From Salininema proteolyticum (lineage in GTDB: Bacteria > Actinomycetota > Actinomycetes > Mycobacteriales > Micromonosporaceae): a DNA stretch of 64,000 nt. The translations under genes and the position numbers were made by a program. The stretch is from positions 558,001 through 622,000 of the forward strand of contig NZ_JBHUNX010000001.1 of NCBI RefSeq assembly GCF_042685645.1. Reading direction: 5' to 3'. Positions 1-7,381 of the stretch are shown one piece after another (position 1 is the first letter of the stretch; each line of letters starts with the position of its first letter). A model generated the notes under the pieces. The model did not search any database, had not been told where the DNA came from, and saw only the letters and a list, made by a program, of their open reading frames with translations.

Positions 1-127
1 CGTCGTCCTCATCCGCGAAGGACGCGTCGTCGCCGACGAGACGCCCGCCGCACTCAAGAGGGCCACCGGAACCGACGACCTCGACGAGGCGTTCCTGACC
101 GTCATCCGCTCCCGAGAGGAGGACTGA
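1..127 (+). CDS. ABC transporter ATP-binding protein, C-terminal end (partial)
   Basis: Only the last 41 codons are in the window, in the frame with full codons from base 2 and a TGA stop at 125-127. The residues read as the tail of a drug-exporter ATPase: an IREGRVVADETP strand-turn and an LDEAFL helix, which in this family follow the nucleotide-binding domain. The stop lies 2 nt before the start of an ABC-2 permease, so the two probably form one exporter operon. No Walker or signature motif is visible because the gene begins outside the window, so substrate and full length are unknown. Confidence 0.8.
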   Translation, partial: VVLIREGRVVADETPAALKRATGTDDLDEAFLTVIRSREED

Positions 128-129
128 CC

Positions 130-864
130 ATGTCCGCCCGCCTGACCTTCGTCACCGCCGGACGCGTGCTGGCCCAGCTCGCCGGCGACAAGCGCACCCT
201 GGGACTCATCCTGGTCGTGCCCACCGTCATGATCGCCCTGATCCGCTACATCCTCGACACCCCGGCGATCTTCAACACCGTCGGACTCATCCTCCTGGCG
301 GCCTTCCCCTTCATGCTCATGTTCATGACCACCTCCATCACCCTCCTGCGCGAGCGCACCCACGGCACCCTGGAGAGGCTGTTCACCACGCCTTCGGGCA
401 AGGGCGACATCATCACCGGCTACGCGCTCGCCTTCGGGCTGGCCGCCGCCCTACAGTCGACCATCGCCTCGATCCTGGCCTACACCTGGCTGGGCCTCGA
501 GACCGCCGGCCCGGCCTGGGCGGTCGTCCTCACCGCCGTCGTCTCGGCCCTGTTCGGCATGGCCCTGGGGCTCTTCGTCTCCGCCTTCGCCACCACCGAG
601 TTCCAGGCCATGCAGTTCATGCCGATCTTCGTGGTGCCGCAGCTGCTCCTGTGCGGGCTCATCTGGCCGCGCGAGCGCATGGCCGACTGGCTCCAGGCCG
701 TCTCCGACTGGCTGCCGCTGACCTACTCCGTCAAGGCGCTGGAGGACGTCCAGACCGCCGCGTCAGTGGAGACCGCCTTCTGGGGCGACCTCGGCATCGT
801 GGTGGGAGCGACCGTCGTCGCCATCGCCTTCGGGGCCGCGACCATGCGCCGGCGCACGGATTAA
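130..864 (+). CDS. ABC-2 type transporter permease
   Basis: A 244-residue membrane protein of ABC-2 type, the permease half of an efflux pump driven by the ATPase that ends just upstream. The sequence shows about six hydrophobic segments (near residues 20-40, 50-70, 98-120, 130-155, 165-185 and 220-240) and the family's cytoplasmic RERTHGTLERLFTTP stretch at about residues 74-88. The length is typical of drug or antibiotic exporter permeases such as DrrB-like proteins. A TetR regulator follows within 10 nt, which suggests that the exporter is induced by its substrate. The substrate cannot be read from sequence. Confidence 0.88.
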   Translation: MSARLTFVTAGRVLAQLAGDKRTLGLILVVPTVMIALIRYILDTPAIFNTVGLILLAAFPFMLMFMTTSITLLRERTHGTLERLFTTPSGKGDIITGYALAFGLAAALQSTIASILAYTWLGLETAGPAWAVVLTAVVSALFGMALGLFVSAFATTEFQAMQFMPIFVVPQLLLCGLIWPRERMADWLQAVSDWLPLTYSVKALEDVQTAASVETAFWGDLGIVVGATVVAIAFGAATMRRRTD

Positions 865-873
865 GCTGGTGCG

Positions 874-1476
874 GTGAGCGACGAGAAGAGAGCAGGGCGG
901 CGCAGCGGCAATCCCGACACGAGGTCGGAGATCCTCGCCGCCGCGCGAGCCCTCTTCGCCGAGCAGGCCTTCCGGCAGGTGACGGTCCGCCGGATCGCCG
1001 AGCGCGCCGGCGTCGACCCGGCTCTCGTCCACCATTACTTCGGCACCAAGCAGGACCTCTTCACCGCCGCCATCGACCTGCCCTTCGACCCGGTCGCCGT
1101 CATCGGCGAGATCGCGGGCGACGTGCCGATCGAGCGATTCGGGTACGCCGCGCTGGGGGCCTTCGCGCGCGTCTGGGAGGGCCCGGGGTCCGAGGAGCTC
1201 CTCGCCGTCATGCGCACCGGCCTGGCCGACCCCGACCGCAGCCACCTGCTGCGCAACATCTTCGAGGAGCGCATCGCCGCCACGCTCCGCCCGGTCCTGG
1301 CCGACCGGACCGACCGGTTCGACCTGCGCTGCTCTCTGGTCGCCTCACAGGTATTCGGGCTCATCGTGACCCGCTACATCGCACGCATCGAACCGCTCGC
1401 CTCGGTACCGGCCGAACGCCTGCCCGCTCTCATCGGACCCACCGTCCAGCGCTACCTCACCGGCGAGCTCGACTGA
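874..1476 (+). CDS. TetR-family transcriptional regulator
   Basis: A 200-residue one-component repressor with a GTG start 9 nt after the permease stop. The N-terminal helix-turn-helix is clear: EILAAARALFAEQAFRQVTVRRIAERAGV followed by the family's HHYFGTKQDLF at about residues 54-64. The C-terminal ligand-binding part is helical and not recognisable as a specific subfamily. Because it is cotranscribed with the ABC exporter, it most likely represses that operon and senses the exported compound; this is inference from context. Start choice: the upstream sequence lacks a strong ribosome-binding site, but the reading frame and domain start fit GTG at 874. Confidence 0.88.
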   Translation: MSDEKRAGRRSGNPDTRSEILAAARALFAEQAFRQVTVRRIAERAGVDPALVHHYFGTKQDLFTAAIDLPFDPVAVIGEIAGDVPIERFGYAALGAFARVWEGPGSEELLAVMRTGLADPDRSHLLRNIFEERIAATLRPVLADRTDRFDLRCSLVASQVFGLIVTRYIARIEPLASVPAERLPALIGPTVQRYLTGELD

Positions 1477-1503
1477 CCCTGTGGGCGGAACGCCTTGGCG
1501 CCC

Positions 1504-1509
1504 TATAAT
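1504..1509 (+). promoter_or_regulatory. Consensus -10 box for a leaderless transcript
   Basis: A perfect TATAAT lies 6 nt before the GTG at 1516. That spacing places the transcription start at or next to the start codon, the usual arrangement of leaderless genes in actinobacteria. No good -35 hexamer is visible. The box decides the start of the Hsp70-like gene, because a TTG further upstream in the same frame (1495) lies 5' of the box and would not be transcribed. Confidence 0.65.
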
Positions 1510-1515
1510 GGAGCC

Positions 1516-3675
1516 GTGACGCCCCGCACACGCATCAGCATCGACCTCGGAACCACCCACCTGGTCGCGGTCCTCCGCCGCGACGACGGAACCCTCCGTC
1601 CGCTCCTCTTCGACGGCTCGCCGCTCCTGCCCGCCGGAGTCTTCCTCGACGAGTCTGGCGAGGTCCACACCGGACGCGACGCCCGCCGCCTGGCCTCCAC
1701 GACGCCCGACCGCTATGAACCGCACCCGAAGAGGCACGTCGACGACGGCGAGCTCCTCCTGGGAACCGACACCGTGGCCGTCGAAGAAGCCTTCGCCGCG
1801 CTCCTGCGCCGGGTGGCCGCCGAGTGCCGCCAAGCGGCCGGATCCCTGCCTGGCACCGTCCTCACCTGCCCCTCCACCTGGGGTGACAGGCGGAAGGGAC
1901 TGCTGCGCACCGCCGCCGAGACGGCGGGCTTCCCGGACGTCGAGATCGTCACCGAACCGGTGGCCGCCGCCCGGCGTTTCGACGCCGCGACGGAGTCGCC
2001 CCTCGGCCCCGGCGAGGCCCTCACCGTCGTCGATATCGGCGGCGGCACGGTGGACATCGCCGTGCTCACCCGCCGCCCCGACGGCACCCACGGCGTCGTC
2101 CGCGAGGGCGGCCTGCCGGACTTCGGCGGAACCGACCTCGACCTGGCCGTCGCCGAACACCTCAAGACCATCCCCGGGCTCGCCGACAGCCCGCTGTGGG
2201 ACCGCATCGACCGCCCCGAGGCCGCGGGGGACTACAAGGCGCGCAACGACCTCTGGACCGAGTCGCGCGAGGCCAAGGAGATGCTCTCCACCGCCTCGAC
2301 CGCCCCGATCGACGTGCCCGGGGCCGACAACGGAGTCCACCTGACGCGGCGCGAACTCGACGACATCGCCCGCCCTCTCTTCGCCCCCGTCCTCGCGGAG
2401 CTGGAGCGGCTATTGCGCGCGGTCCGCGAGGAGGGCCTGCGCCCCGCCAGTCTCTTCCTCGTCGGCGGCGCGGCGCGGATGCCGCTCGTGGCCGAACTGG
2501 TCGAAGAATCCTCCGGCATCGCCCCGACACTGGTCGAACAGCCCGAACTCGCCGTGGCCGAAGGCGCGCTCACGGAACCCGGCTCGACGGCCGAGACCGG
2601 CGCTCCAGCAAAGCCCGGTGCACTGCCGACGACGCCGCTGCTGCCACTCGCCACTGGTCGCAAGGGCCGCCGTGCCCGCTGGATCGCGGGGGCCGCCGCC
2701 GCTGCCGTCCTGGCAGCACTCGCCATAGTGGGATTTAGGTTCTGGCCCTTCGCGGACGACGCGATTCCGGGGGTGGCCACCGCCTCCGCCGAGGAGGTCT
2801 GCGGCGAGGCCGGGGCCGCTTGGCCCGGCGTCCTGCGCGGCCCCCACTTCTCTCTGGACGTCACCTGCGCCGTGTCCACGACCGACACGGGACTCGTCGA
2901 AGACCTCTTCGGGTCGGCACCCGGCCTCGGGGCCGACGAGGAGTTCATCCTGGTCCGCTTCGGAGACTCCCCGGAGGACGCCGAGGCGTCCTCTGTCGTC
3001 ACGATCGGATCGAAGACGTGGAGGCTTGAGGGCCTTCCCGAGCCCGGCACCGTCTACGCCGCCGTCGCGGGCCCCGACGACGAAGCGGTCGCCACTGTGG
3101 AGGACTCGGGTCGGGAACAGGGCATCGACCTGCGGACCGGGGAACTGATCGATCCCGTCCTGGCGTACTACAGCGGAGAGCTGGGGGAGCGGGAGACCGC
3201 CTTCACCACCGAGATCGACTACGCGTCCGCGGGAGGGCGCTGGTTCATCACGGGTACCAACATCACCGACCTGGAGTTCACCGTCACCCGGAACGTCTAC
3301 TCCGAGGAGGAGGGGTGGCTCGCCGACTCGGGGCTCGCGGCGGTGACGGTGGCCTTCGAGCAGTATCACGACGTCGTCGAACACGGCTACCGCTTCGTCT
3401 TCGAGCCCACGACCGACGTCGCGATCAAGGGCTCCGGGGAGACCTGGGCGCCCGAGGCGGTGGAGTTCTCCGACCGCGACCACACCGAGGACGACGGCGA
3501 CGAGGTCGTCAGGCGCGCCTATACCGTCCAGTTCCTGATCCCCGGCGACCTGGCGAAGTTCCAACTGGTCTACGACCCGCCCTCGACGCTGGAGTTCTAC
3601 AAGGAGCGCGACTGGATGCAGGCCGGCGGCGGCGACCAGATCCGCTACGAGACCATCGATTTCACCAGGGACTGA
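1516..3675 (+). CDS. Hsp70-like ATPase with transmembrane anchor and extracytoplasmic domain
   Basis: A 719-residue protein. Residues 1-360 form an Hsp70/actin-fold ATPase: IDLGTTH phosphate-1 loop near the start, VVDIGGGTVDIAV phosphate-2 loop around residue 170, and LVGGAARMPLV adenosine motif around residue 315. The DnaK substrate-binding domain is absent. Instead a linker leads to one hydrophobic helix at about residues 389-407, then about 310 residues that would lie outside the membrane. Similar Hsp70-TM fusions occur in actinobacteria but lack known functions. It may couple cytoplasmic ATP hydrolysis to a cell-surface sensor. It is a single gene, leaderless from GTG 1516. Confidence 0.8.
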   Translation: MTPRTRISIDLGTTHLVAVLRRDDGTLRPLLFDGSPLLPAGVFLDESGEVHTGRDARRLASTTPDRYEPHPKRHVDDGELLLGTDTVAVEEAFAALLRRVAAECRQAAGSLPGTVLTCPSTWGDRRKGLLRTAAETAGFPDVEIVTEPVAAARRFDAATESPLGPGEALTVVDIGGGTVDIAVLTRRPDGTHGVVREGGLPDFGGTDLDLAVAEHLKTIPGLADSPLWDRIDRPEAAGDYKARNDLWTESREAKEMLSTASTAPIDVPGADNGVHLTRRELDDIARPLFAPVLAELERLLRAVREEGLRPASLFLVGGAARMPLVAELVEESSGIAPTLVEQPELAVAEGALTEPGSTAETGAPAKPGALPTTPLLPLATGRKGRRARWIAGAAAAAVLAALAIVGFRFWPFADDAIPGVATASAEEVCGEAGAAWPGVLRGPHFSLDVTCAVSTTDTGLVEDLFGSAPGLGADEEFILVRFGDSPEDAEASSVVTIGSKTWRLEGLPEPGTVYAAVAGPDDEAVATVEDSGREQGIDLRTGELIDPVLAYYSGELGERETAFTTEIDYASAGGRWFITGTNITDLEFTVTRNVYSEEEGWLADSGLAAVTVAFEQYHDVVEHGYRFVFEPTTDVAIKGSGETWAPEAVEFSDRDHTEDDGDEVVRRAYTVQFLIPGDLAKFQLVYDPPSTLEFYKERDWMQAGGGDQIRYETIDFTRD

Positions 3676-3758
3676 GGGACGCGGGTCTCACGCCGAGCGC
3701 CGTCCGCGCCGTCGTTACCGATCAGTAATACACTGTGGGGAGGCAGGGACGTTTCCGC

Positions 3759-4157
3759 ATGACCGACTCCGAGCCGAGGAGCCCAGACTTGACTGAGACA
3801 CCGCTTCCCTTCGTCATGACCACCGACCCCGACTGGGACCGGACCGCGGCCGACACCGCCGAGGTCAGCCTCCTGCCCGAGGGGCGGAACCCCGAGCAGG
3901 CGGACATCACCGGTCCGTGCCCGCGCTGCGGGCACGCCACCGCGTGGACCGCGCTGCTTCTGCCGGACCCCGGCTCGCTCGCCGACGGGCACGGCCTGCT
4001 GCACGCGATCCTGAAGGAGGCCGAGGGCCCCGTCAAGACGCGCGACGTGGACGTCACCTGCGACTGCCTCGAGTACCACCCCGGCGTCATCGGCCACGGC
4101 GGCTGCGGCGCCTCGTGGACGGTCGAGGTCTCGTGGGCCTCGGCCCCGACGGCCTGA
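3759..4157 (+). CDS. Conserved hypothetical protein with Cys/His clusters
   Basis: A 132-residue protein read from ATG 3759; a GTG at 3735 in the same frame is the alternative start. A CPRCGH pair near residue 48 and a CDCLEYH...GGCGASW cluster near residues 104-123 look like a zinc ribbon split by a helical insert. The N-terminus is acidic and proline-rich and there is no signal peptide, so a cytoplasmic location is likely. I do not recognise the family. It stands alone between the Hsp70-like gene and the convergent DM13 gene. Confidence 0.65.
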   Translation: MTDSEPRSPDLTETPLPFVMTTDPDWDRTAADTAEVSLLPEGRNPEQADITGPCPRCGHATAWTALLLPDPGSLADGHGLLHAILKEAEGPVKTRDVDVTCDCLEYHPGVIGHGGCGASWTVEVSWASAPTA

Positions 4158-4188
4158 GCTATTCGACTCTCAGGCCGGCGGGCGGGCC

Positions 4189-4722
4189 CTAGACCAGTTC
4201 CGCGGCGCCGAAGGAGACGCTGAAGCGCTTGCACCAGATGGACACGCTGGTGACCTTGTCGAGGTCCGCGTCGTCGGGTATGTCGTAGACCTGGTCGCCC
4301 TCGTTGCCCTTCAGCTCGCCCAACTCGACCCAGTAGCCGTTGTCGAAGACGTGCCACTCGTCCGGGTCCACCTCCTGGTCGGTGATCCAGACGCGCAGGT
4401 CGGGTCCGTTGGACGTGGCGAGGTCCTCCAGGAGCAGCTGGCGGCTGCCGTCCGGATTCTCGATGACGGTGGCCGCGCCGCTAGTGTCGTGCTCCTGGGT
4501 GACGAACTCTCCTGCCGCGAGCTGCACCGGCTTGGCCTCTTCCTCCTCCTCGTCGCCCATGCTCTCCGAGGGGTCGTCGGAGGGTTCGCTCTGCGCGACC
4601 TCCGGAAGCTCCTCGTCGACTCTCTCGTTCGTGAACAGCGCCCACGGCTCGAACCAGACGGCCGCGGCGATGAGGCCCGCCGCGGCGAGTCCTCCGATGA
4701 TGGCAATGGTCCTTTTACTCAT
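4189..4722 (-). CDS. DM13 domain membrane-anchored protein
   Basis: A 177-residue protein started at the ATG at 4722, which gives an N-terminal anchor (MSKRTIAIIGGLAAAGLIAA). An acidic linker at about residues 45-65 (DEEEEE) is followed by a DM13 domain of about 105 residues. The domain shows the family's LLLEDLATSNGPDLRVWIT, LGELKGNEGDQVYDIP and SVSIWCKRFSVSFGAAEL blocks, including the single conserved Cys in IWCKRF. DM13 is proposed to act in redox or electron transfer at the cell surface; the exact role here is unknown. A longer upstream in-frame start adds only a proline-rich tail and is less likely. Confidence 0.85.
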   Translation of the reverse strand: MSKRTIAIIGGLAAAGLIAAAVWFEPWALFTNERVDEELPEVAQSEPSDDPSESMGDEEEEEAKPVQLAAGEFVTQEHDTSGAATVIENPDGSRQLLLEDLATSNGPDLRVWITDQEVDPDEWHVFDNGYWVELGELKGNEGDQVYDIPDDADLDKVTSVSIWCKRFSVSFGAAELV

Positions 4723-4739
4723 GTCCGGTGTTCGGGGCC

Positions 4740-4766
4740 GGGGCGGGACCGGATGGGTCCCGCCCC
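4740..4766 (-). terminator. GC-rich hairpin after the SGNH hydrolase gene
   Basis: An 11-bp perfect stem (arms 4740-4750 and 4756-4766) lies between the stop of the SGNH hydrolase gene and the start of the DM13 gene, both on the minus strand. There is no following T-run, so termination may be partial and the hairpin could also sit in the DM13 leader. Confidence 0.5.
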
Positions 4767-4777
4767 GGATCAATTTC

Positions 4778-5578
4778 TCACAGGGCGGTCTCGAAGGCCG
4801 GAAGGAAGCCGTCGGACTGGCCCAGCGAGGTGGGGTGGTAGGACTCGGGGGCGAATCCCCGGAGGCCGTGAACGTACATCGGGTGGGCGCAGGAGCCGTG
4901 GCCCTCGAAGGTCGGCACGGGGTCGGCGTAGCGGAAGCCCTGGGCCTCGGCGGCTTCGCGGATGATCGAGTCCATCACCAGCACCCCGTCGTTGATGCGG
5001 CGCTGTTCGGCGACGCTGATGCCCGCGTTGTAGGAGCAGGTGACCTCGCTGAAGAGCTTCGGGTAGCCCATCACGACGACGGTGGCGTTCGGGGCGGCGG
5101 CGTCGAGGTCGGCGTAGAGCTGTTCGAGTTCGCCGGCGACGCGGTCGCGGCCGTCGGCCTCGGCCTTGTCGACTTTGTCGATGCAGGCGAAGTCGGGCAG
5201 GACGGTGCAGCCGATCATGATGCCGGCGAAACCGACGTCGTTGCCGCCGATGGAGATCGTGACGAGGTCGGTCTCTTCGTCCAGCGCGTCGATCTGGGAG
5301 CTGTACACGTCCGGGATCTGGGCTCCGCCGCAGGCCTGGAAGTCGAGGTCGGCTCCGGTGTCGTCGGCCCAGATGGCGGAGTAGGCGTTGTTCGAGCGCA
5401 GGCACAGGGTGCCGTCGGGAATGTAGTCGCCGGCTCCCACTCCGGAGGCGTAGGAGTCGCCGAGCGCCACGTACTGGACCGGTTCCGGTTCTGTCGACGC
5501 CGTAGCCGCGGCGGGCAGGGCGAGTGCCCCCATCGCGGTGGCCGCCAAGATGGTGAAAGCCTTGCGCCATCGATTCAT
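4778..5578 (-). CDS. Secreted SGNH/GDSL-family esterase or lipase
   Basis: A 266-residue secreted hydrolase. Residues 1-28 are a Sec signal peptide ending ATA-STEP. The mature protein has the SGNH blocks in order: GDSYASG (nucleophile Ser) near residue 41, a Gly in CGGAQ, GGND near residue 103, and SYHPTSLGQ with the catalytic His near the C-terminus. Six cysteines are consistent with disulfides, as in the secreted Streptomyces SGNH lipases. It probably cleaves acyl esters outside the cell. The start is supported by a GAGGGGG ribosome-binding site about 6 nt upstream. Confidence 0.9.
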   Translation of the reverse strand: MNRWRKAFTILAATAMGALALPAAATASTEPEPVQYVALGDSYASGVGAGDYIPDGTLCLRSNNAYSAIWADDTGADLDFQACGGAQIPDVYSSQIDALDEETDLVTISIGGNDVGFAGIMIGCTVLPDFACIDKVDKAEADGRDRVAGELEQLYADLDAAAPNATVVVMGYPKLFSEVTCSYNAGISVAEQRRINDGVLVMDSIIREAAEAQGFRYADPVPTFEGHGSCAHPMYVHGLRGFAPESYHPTSLGQSDGFLPAFETAL

Positions 5579-5739
5579 AGATCCCCCTCATATTGATCAA
5601 TTCAACTATGAAGGGATTGTTGCACCGAAGTTACCAGCGAGTCAATACTCGCCGGTAGCCTTCTTTGCGCCTAGACTTCCGTTGAGACCGTGAGAATGCG
5701 AACCGCACGGCCCCTCGGGGCTCGCCGTTGGGAGGACCA

Positions 5740-6393
5740 TTGGACTACGCGACGGTCAAGAGCCGCTTGCGGAAGAGCTACGACAAGCACTGGCACGACC
5801 GCGCGGGCATGGACGACCCGGCCTGGCGGGTGAAGGAACGGGACGCCTTCGCCGAACTTCTGGAGTCCGACTCCGGCGGCCCCGCCCGCGTTCTGGAGAT
5901 CGGCGCCGGGCACGGGGCGAGCAGCGAGCAGTTCGCCGCTCGGGGCCTCGACGTCCTCGCCACCGACCTCTCGCCGAACCTCGTCGCCGAATGCCGGCGG
6001 CGCGGGCTGGCCGCCGAGGTCGCCGACTTCTCCGACCTCCCTTACGGCGACGGCTCCTTCGACGGCGTCTTCTCGATGAACTGCCTTCTGCACGTGCCGA
6101 AGGCGGAGATCGACGGCGTCCTCGGCGAGGTGTCCCGCGTCCTGCGCCCCGGCGGCGTCTTCTACTGGGGGCAGTACGGCGGCAAGGACCACGAGGGCCC
6201 GCTGCCGGAGGACCGCTACGACCCTCCGCGCTTCTTCGCCCTCTACACCTCCGACTCGCTGCGCCGCACGGCTGAGCGTCGCTTCACCGTCCTCGACCTG
6301 CACGAGACCGTGGCGCCGAGCACAGGCGGCCACCCGTACTACGGCGCCCTCCTCCGCGATCCGGTCAGCGCGCCAGGCTCTTCGCCAGCGTGA
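5740..6393 (+). CDS. Class I SAM-dependent methyltransferase
   Basis: A 217-residue protein. The glycine-rich SAM site VLEIGAGHG is near residue 49, followed by LDVLATDLS (acidic residue binding the ribose) and an FDGVFSMNCLLHVPK motif IV/post-I region typical of the Methyltransf_11/25 fold. Start chosen at TTG 5740 because GGAGG at 5731-5735 sits just in front of it; a TTG at 5728 in frame lies before this ribosome-binding site. The substrate is unknown. The 3' end overlaps the convergent erm gene by 29 bp, so the two transcripts are antisense at their ends. Confidence 0.85.
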   Translation: MDYATVKSRLRKSYDKHWHDRAGMDDPAWRVKERDAFAELLESDSGGPARVLEIGAGHGASSEQFAARGLDVLATDLSPNLVAECRRRGLAAEVADFSDLPYGDGSFDGVFSMNCLLHVPKAEIDGVLGEVSRVLRPGGVFYWGQYGGKDHEGPLPEDRYDPPRFFALYTSDSLRRTAERRFTVLDLHETVAPSTGGHPYYGALLRDPVSAPGSSPA

Positions 6394-7120
6394 TCCACTG
6401 TTCCGGCGCGACCTCGCCCACCAGGGCGGCCCGGGGAATCCCCGCCGCGTCGAAGGCCCGGTCGACCTGGCCGCCTCCGCGCTTCAGCGAGGCGTAGAGG
6501 CTGCCGCCCCGGCCCTCGAAGCCGGTCGCGACGAGGTCGCGGTAGAAGCGCCGCATGCCCCCGGGCAGCAGCGGCCTCTCATGGCGCCGCAACCGCAGGA
6601 TCCCTCCGTCCACGCGGGGGCGCGGGCGGAATGCCGAGCGGGGGACGCGGCCGTGGAAGGTCATCTCCACGTCCGGGTAGGAGAGGACGGCGAGCTTCGT
6701 CCACCTGCCGTAGCCGCCGCTCTGCTTGCGGGCGAACTCCAGCTGCGTCAGGAGCGTGGCGTCCCGCAGGGTCCGCGCCTCGACGCACCAGCGCACGACG
6801 TCGGTGGTGATGGCGTAGGGGACGTTGGCCACCACGCGGAACGGGCGGCGCGGGGGAGCGGCGTCCCGGAAGTCCCCAGGGCGGCAGGTGAAGTGTGCGA
6901 CGGCCCGGAACCGGTCGCGCAGCTTGCGTGCGAGGTTCAGGTCTATCTCGAAGGCCTCGACGCGTGCGGCGCGTTTGAGGAGAGGCCCGGTCAGGGCGCC
7001 CCGTCCGGGGCCGATCTCCCAGACCAGGTCGGTCCCGGCGATGCCGGCGGCTCTGACGAAGCGGTGGATGTGGCGGTTGTCGACGAGGAAATTCTGCCCT
7101 AGGGCACGGCGATCGTTCAC
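6365..7120 (-). CDS. erm: Erm-family 23S rRNA (adenine-N6) methyltransferase
   Basis: A 251-residue rRNA adenine methylase. It has the RRALGQNFLVD entry motif at residues 4-14, WEIGPGRGALT SAM loop near residue 34, EAFEIDLNLA, and catalytic NVPYAITTDVVRW near residue 100, then a C-terminal helical domain. Within the KsgA/Erm superfamily, the short length and N-terminus favour Erm, which methylates A2058 of 23S rRNA and protects from macrolides, lincosamides and streptogramin B. The GTG start at 7120 has a CGGAG ribosome-binding site. Upstream lie an 18-codon leader and an inverted repeat covering this site. A KsgA-like role is less likely. Confidence 0.82.
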   Translation of the reverse strand: MNDRRALGQNFLVDNRHIHRFVRAAGIAGTDLVWEIGPGRGALTGPLLKRAARVEAFEIDLNLARKLRDRFRAVAHFTCRPGDFRDAAPPRRPFRVVANVPYAITTDVVRWCVEARTLRDATLLTQLEFARKQSGGYGRWTKLAVLSYPDVEMTFHGRVPRSAFRPRPRVDGGILRLRRHERPLLPGGMRRFYRDLVATGFEGRGGSLYASLKRGGGQVDRAFDAAGIPRAALVGEVAPEQWITLAKSLAR

Positions 7121-7125
7121 GAATG

Positions 7126-7179
7126 ACTCCGGTGGAGAAGAAGGGAACAGGACTCGGGGAGGCCCGGTTCCGCCGGAGT
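7126..7179 (-). promoter_or_regulatory. Inverted repeat that can hide the erm ribosome-binding site
   Basis: On the minus strand the sequence ACTCCGG (7173-7179) is exactly complementary to CCGGAGT (7126-7132). The second arm contains the erm Shine-Dalgarno sequence. Two more G-C pairs can form inside after one mismatch, with a loop of about 34 nt. In known inducible erm genes such a pairing keeps the start closed until a ribosome stalls on the leader. Function here is inference. Confidence 0.55.
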
Positions 7180-7244
7180 ATTCGGGTACGGCGACTAACG
7201 CGACGTGCGTCGCGGGACGGTGCTCGGTGTCGATCTCCAGCGGC

Positions 7245-7301
7245 CTAGGCGTCGGAACGCAGCCGGATGTAGATCGCGCAGCAGCAGGAGGAGGCACTCA
7301 T
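7245..7301 (-). CDS. Candidate erm leader peptide with Arg-Leu-Arg stalling motif
   Basis: An 18-codon open frame, ATG at 7301 to TAG, encoding MSASSCCCAIYIRLRSDA, 124 nt before the erm start and preceded by AGAAGG. Residues 13-15 are RLR, the +X+ type motif at which ribosomes stall in the presence of macrolides (known from the ErmD leader). The size and position fit a translational-attenuation leader. The three consecutive Cys codons are an oddity and would also fit a cysteine-sensing leader, though no cysteine gene lies downstream. There is no protein-level evidence. Confidence 0.6.
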   Translation of the reverse strand: MSASSCCCAIYIRLRSDA

Positions 7302-7330
7302 GGTCGCGCCCTTCTCGGAGGCAATGGAAA

Positions 7331-7362
7331 CGCCCCGATGCTAGCAGTCGGCGCATCGGGGC
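7331..7362 (-). terminator. Hairpin between the PLP enzyme gene and the erm leader
   Basis: A 10-bp perfect inverted repeat (CGCCCCGATG and CATCGGGGCG) lies just downstream of the minus-strand PLP enzyme gene and is followed by a short T-run. It probably ends that transcript and insulates the erm leader, whose ATG is 30 nt further on. Confidence 0.6.
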
Positions 7363-7381
7363 GAAAGTCGTTTTCCGCGGC

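Noticed and set aside
7245..7301. Cysteine-sensing leader (CCC) instead of erm leader
   Set aside because: Polycysteine leaders control cysteine or sulfur genes, and none lies downstream; the upstream PLP gene is separated by a hairpin. The RLR motif and erm-site hairpin fit better. It remains an alternative.
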